Source: Allobosea sp.
Lineage (GTDB): Bacteria; Pseudomonadota; Alphaproteobacteria; Rhizobiales; Beijerinckiaceae
NCBI RefSeq assembly: GCF_030695125.1
Contig: NZ_JAUYTP010000008.1
Location: forward strand, 124,001 to 188,000
DNA: 64,000 nucleotides
Direction of reading: 5' to 3'
The notes beneath the pieces are model-generated. The model made no database searches. It saw only the letters and a list, made by a program, of their open reading frames with translations, and had not been told where the DNA came from. The position numbers and the translations under genes were made by a program. Positions 61,454-64,000 of the stretch are shown in pieces. The first letter of the stretch is position 1, and each line of letters begins with the position of its first letter.

Positions 61454-62172
61454 GCGCCGGCTCGCCCGAAGACGAAGGCTTCCTGAGTCGCTGGTCGCGT
61501 CGCAAACGTGAACTGGTCGAACGCGACGAGGCAGCTCCCGCACTGCCGCCCGCCGCGGAGGTGCCAGCCACCGCTCGGCCGACCGACCCCGAGGTCGCCG
61601 AGGTTGCCGAACCCGAGCCGGTCGAGCCACCTTCGCTCGACCTGATCGACAAGGATTTCGATCTCGCCTCCTGGCTGAAGCAGAATGTGCCGGAAGCTTG
61701 GAAGCTGGCGGCGATGCGGCGTGCCTGGGAAAACGACCCGGCGATCGCCGGCTTCGAGAATCCGGCGCGTGACTACGCGCTCGACTGGAACACACCGGGC
61801 ATGGCACCGGGCTACGGCCCCCTGACGGAATCGGATGATGTCGGGGCGATGGTGCGCAGCATTTTCGGGGAGCCGCCGCCGGCCGAAGCGCAGACGCTGG
61901 CGGGTCACGAGGGTGCAGGCGACGGCATGTCGCATCAACTTTCGTCTAATTACGAAAATGACGCGTTGAATGCCGCAGCGCGAGATGACGCGGCCGAGGA
62001 GGGGGGGGCGGTTTCGGTTCGATTGAGCGAAGAGAGCGAAATCACGGCCGATCCGGCGCCTCTTCCCGAGATCGCCGCGCAGCCAGTCTATGCTGCAGTG
62101 CAGCAAACGGCCGATCCCGCCATCGTTTCGCCGCGCGGGCGGAAGCGCGGAGGCGGTGCAATTCCAATCTGA
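61450..62172 (+). CDS. DUF3306 protein
   Basis: 240 aa. Begins MSAGSPEDEGFLSRWSRRKRELVERDE; the FLSRWSRRK opening and the ASWLKQNVPEAWKLAAMRRAW helix are the DUF3306 core. The second half is acidic and low-complexity, ending KRGGGAIPI; likely disordered. Translationally coupled to DUF3305. Its last codons form the left arm of a perfect hairpin (62161-62186). Confidence 0.82.
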   Translation: MSAGSPEDEGFLSRWSRRKRELVERDEAAPALPPAAEVPATARPTDPEVAEVAEPEPVEPPSLDLIDKDFDLASWLKQNVPEAWKLAAMRRAWENDPAIAGFENPARDYALDWNTPGMAPGYGPLTESDDVGAMVRSIFGEPPPAEAQTLAGHEGAGDGMSHQLSSNYENDALNAAARDDAAEEGGAVSVRLSEESEITADPAPLPEIAAQPVYAAVQQTADPAIVSPRGRKRGGGAIPI

Positions 62173-62186
62173 ATAGAGATTGGAAT
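62161..62186 (+). terminator. Perfect hairpin over the DUF3306 stop codon
   Basis: ATTCCAATCT - GAATAG - AGATTGGAAT: 10-bp perfect arms that include the DUF3306 stop, followed by AATTATATTT. The stem is A/T-rich and the tail only partly T, so termination would be partial. It could equally be an operator in front of the HTH-TorD gene. Confidence 0.5.
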
Positions 62187-62202
62187 AATTATATTTCTGA
62201 GC

Positions 62203-62219
62203 GATAAGCACGCGTTATC
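62203..62219. promoter_or_regulatory. Palindrome GATAA-N7-TTATC upstream of HTH-TorD
   Basis: GATAAGCACGCGTTATC, 17 bp like the site at 53281. TTGGAA (62180) lies 17 bp before GATAAG, so the palindrome would sit on the -10 of a possible promoter. It is 58 bp upstream of the HTH-TorD start, a natural place for autoregulation. Confidence 0.45.
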
Positions 62220-62276
62220 ACGGCGCTGGAAAGACGGCGCTCGGCCGACGAAAAAAGAGAAACTGCTCCTGTCCCT

Positions 62277-63086
62277 ATGCGTGACCCGGCACTGGAAAAA
62301 GCGATCGGCAGCGTGGGCGGCGTCAGGGCTCTGGCGCGCAGCCTCGGCATTTCGCAGCCGGCGATCTCGAGCTGGAAGCGCGTTCCCGCCGATCGCGTCC
62401 TGTCCGTCGAGGCGACGACCGGCATTCCGCGCAGCGACCTGCGTCCCGACCTCTACCCAGATGGGGGGGCTTCTGTGATGGCGGCTCAGTCGGAGATCGC
62501 GGTGCCCCTCATGATCGACGAGGTCGACGAGGCCCGGGCCCGCGAATGCGAGCTGATCGGCGCCCTGCTCTGGCGCGCGCCGACCGCCGAGACGCTGGCG
62601 GCGCTGCGCGGCCTGCAGGGGGATGCCTCGCCGCTGGGCATGGCGCATCTGGCTCTGGCCGAGGCCGCCGACGAGGCCACGCCCGAAAGCCTGCGCGACG
62701 AATTCTTCGAGCTCTTCATCGGCGTGGGCCGTGGCGAGCTCCTGCCCTACGGGTCCTATTATCTGACCGGCTTCCTGCACGAGCGGCCGCTCGCCCTGGT
62801 GCGCGAGGATATGGGGGCGCTCGGCCTGGCGCGCGACGCGCGCGCCGGCGAGCCGGAGGACCATATCGCCGTCCTGCTCGACATCCTAGCGAAGCTGATC
62901 CGGGGCGAGGTCGCGGCCGACACGGTCGATGCCGATCGGTTTTATGCCCGACACATCGAGGCCTGGGGCGAGCGCTTCTTCGCCGACCTCGAAGTCGCGA
63001 AAGCGGCGAAATTCTACAAGGCCGTCGGCCGGCTCGGCAGCCTGTTCCTGTCGATCGAGACACAAGCCGCGAGGCTGCCGGCATGA
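62277..63086 (+). CDS. HTH (YdaS/Cro-like) - TorD chaperone fusion
   Basis: 269 aa. Residues 1-62 are a YdaS/Cro-type helix-turn-helix (LEKAIGSVGGVRALARSLGISQPAISSWKRVPADRVLSVE, cut here for description; then LRPDLYPDG). Residues about 75-265 are a TorD/DmsD-type all-helical chaperone (RDEFFELFIGVGRGELLPYGSYYLTGFLHERPL is the family core). TorD proteins bind Tat signal peptides and guard cofactor insertion. An in-frame ATG at 62478 after a run of G residues could give a chaperone-only product of 202 aa. It precedes two Tat substrates. Confidence 0.85.
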   Translation: MRDPALEKAIGSVGGVRALARSLGISQPAISSWKRVPADRVLSVEATTGIPRSDLRPDLYPDGGASVMAAQSEIAVPLMIDEVDEARARECELIGALLWRAPTAETLAALRGLQGDASPLGMAHLALAEAADEATPESLRDEFFELFIGVGRGELLPYGSYYLTGFLHERPLALVREDMGALGLARDARAGEPEDHIAVLLDILAKLIRGEVAADTVDADRFYARHIEAWGERFFADLEVAKAAKFYKAVGRLGSLFLSIETQAARLPA

Positions 63087-63130
63087 TGGCCGTGACGATG
63101 ACCGCAAAACACGATGCGTGGGAGACGACG

Positions 63131-63331
63131 ATGTCGAAACCGAAAGAAGCCGGCAGCCCGGCCGTCGATCGCCGTAGCTTTTTCAAGGCGCTCGGCGCCG
63201 GTGCCACCCTGGCGGCGACGCCGGCCATGGTGACGCCGGCCGCCGCCGTCGATCCCGGCAAGGAAGAAACCAAGGCGCGCTACCGCGAGTCGGAGCACGT
63301 CAAGGACTTCTACCGCGTCAACCGTTACTGA
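63131..63331 (+). CDS. Small Tat-signal protein of the formate dehydrogenase region
   Basis: 66 aa from MSKPKEAGSPAVDRRSFFKALGAG; GGGAG lies 8 nt upstream. The twin-arginine motif DRRSFFKALG and hydrophobic stretch GATLAATPAMVTPAAA form a Tat signal. The mature part is only about 30 residues (KARYRESEHVKDFYRVNRY). This matches the small formate-dehydrogenase-region Tat target family. It may be a membrane-anchored partner or assembly factor of the enzyme. 14 bp before the catalytic subunit. Confidence 0.85.
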   Translation: MSKPKEAGSPAVDRRSFFKALGAGATLAATPAMVTPAAAVDPGKEETKARYRESEHVKDFYRVNRY

Positions 63332-63345
63332 GAGGCGCCAAAACC

Positions 63346-64000
63346 ATGCTGATCAAGCGCAAAACCGCCGACGTCCAGCGCGGCCGGCTCCAGGCGGCGA
63401 TCGCCGGCCTGTCCTCCGGCGTGATGGATCGCCGTGCCTTCCTTCGCCGGTCCGGCCTCGTCGCGGGCGGCGTCGCCGCTGCCGGCGCCCTGCAGATCGG
63501 TTCGGTCCGCAAGGCCGAGGCCGCCGGCCTGGGTCCGGCGACGGGCACCAAGATCGTCAAGAACATCTGCACCCATTGCTCGGTCGGTTGCACGGTCAAG
63601 GCCGAGGTCGTCAATGGCGTCTGGGTCGGCCAGGAGCCGGCCTGGGAAAGCCCGATCAACCGGGGCTCGCATTGCGCCAAGGGCGCTGCGGTTCGCGAAC
63701 TCGTCCATGGCGACCGCCGCATCAAGTATCCGATGAAGCTGGTCGATGGCCAGTGGCAGCGCATCTCCTGGGACGTCGCGATCAATGAGATCGGCGACAA
63801 GATGATGGAGATCCGGGCCAAGTCGGGCGCGGACTCGGTCTATCTGCTCGGCTCGGCCAAGTTCTCCAACGAGGGCGCCTACCTGTTCCGCAAGTTCGCG
63901 GCCTTCTGGGGCACCAACAACGTCGATCACCAGGCGCGCATCTGTCACTCCACCACGGTCGCGGGTGTTGCCAACACCTGGGGCTACGGCGCGATGACGA
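63346..64000 (+). CDS. fdhA: Formate dehydrogenase catalytic (alpha) subunit, 5' part
   Basis: Runs off the right edge, so absent from the ORF track; 218 codons visible. Tat signal with MDRRAFLRRSG (28-37) shows periplasmic export. The [4Fe-4S] ligands are Cys75, Cys78, Cys82 and Cys110 (ICTHCSVGC ... GSHCAKG). The molybdenum ligand position is Cys200 in QARICHSTTVAG, where the E. coli enzymes have selenocysteine. The following GVANTWGYGAMT is typical. Oxidises formate to CO2 with electrons passing to a membrane-bound partner; beta and gamma subunits are expected just outside the window. Confidence 0.93.
   Translation, partial: MLIKRKTADVQRGRLQAAIAGLSSGVMDRRAFLRRSGLVAGGVAAAGALQIGSVRKAEAAGLGPATGTKIVKNICTHCSVGCTVKAEVVNGVWVGQEPAWESPINRGSHCAKGAAVRELVHGDRRIKYPMKLVDGQWQRISWDVAINEIGDKMMEIRAKSGADSVYLLGSAKFSNEGAYLFRKFAAFWGTNNVDHQARICHSTTVAGVANTWGYGAMT

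Overview
This 64 kb window is high-GC, densely coded DNA with very short intergenic gaps and many 4-bp ATGA/GTGA gene overlaps. Gene content and intergenic palindrome repeats point to an alphaproteobacterium of the Hyphomicrobiales (Rhizobiales), most like a Bosea-type soil or water chemoorganotroph. That assignment is an inference from gene content; no rRNA or marker gene is present. I see no tRNA, rRNA, CRISPR array, insertion sequence or prophage.

Region 1 (0.2-4.5 kb) is a TRAP dicarboxylate-type transporter (dctP, dctQ, dctM) followed by an Old Yellow Enzyme-type oxidoreductase. Region 2 (4.5-12.2 kb) is a complete five-step histidine utilisation locus: hutI-hutH-hutG-hutU run leftward and hutF-hutC rightward from a shared control region with two palindromic operator candidates. 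The HutF/HutG route ends in glutamate plus free formate. Region 3 (12.3-18.5 kb) holds envelope and stress-type genes (glycine-zipper lipoprotein, PRC-barrel, transglutaminase-like, lipid kinase, PAP2 phosphatase), a PHA depolymerase and a GST. Region 4 (18.6-22.5 kb) has an aldehyde dehydrogenase, an atypical-composition alpha/beta hydrolase and pobA.

Region 5 (22.6-29.5 kb) is a three-gene cluster: transglutaminase-like protein, circularly permuted ATP-grasp/Alpha-E fusion, and transglutaminase/DUF2126 giant protein. Its architecture suggests an amide-bond-forming and amide-bond-cutting system of unknown product. Region 6 (29.7-35.2 kb) and region 8 (43.7-49.6 kb) are two complete peptide/nickel-type ABC importers. 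Between them, region 7 (35.3-43.5 kb) carries zwf-pgl-eda (Entner-Doudoroff, without edd here) and amino-acid related enzymes (FAD oxidoreductase, M20 amidohydrolase, cupin, PLP dehydratase, argE). An O-antigen-ligase-like protein follows at 49.6-50.9 kb.

Region 9 (51-64 kb) is the most interesting part: a long formate dehydrogenase and molybdenum-cofactor locus. It contains a DUF2478 protein, fdhD, mobA, a small membrane protein, an Mrp-type Fe-S carrier, a TusA-like protein, a WD40-cytochrome c fusion, a 685-aa multi-[4Fe-4S] protein, a biotin/lipoate-ligase-like protein, DUF6505, DUF6352, DUF3305 and DUF3306 proteins, an HTH-TorD fusion, a small Tat-signal protein and the start of the Tat-exported catalytic subunit, which runs off the right edge. 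Two 17-bp palindromes of the same form (GATAA-N7-TTATC) lie in promoter regions of this locus, one of them upstream of the HTH-TorD gene.

At least five families of intergenic palindromic repeats are scattered through the window, several inside operons.
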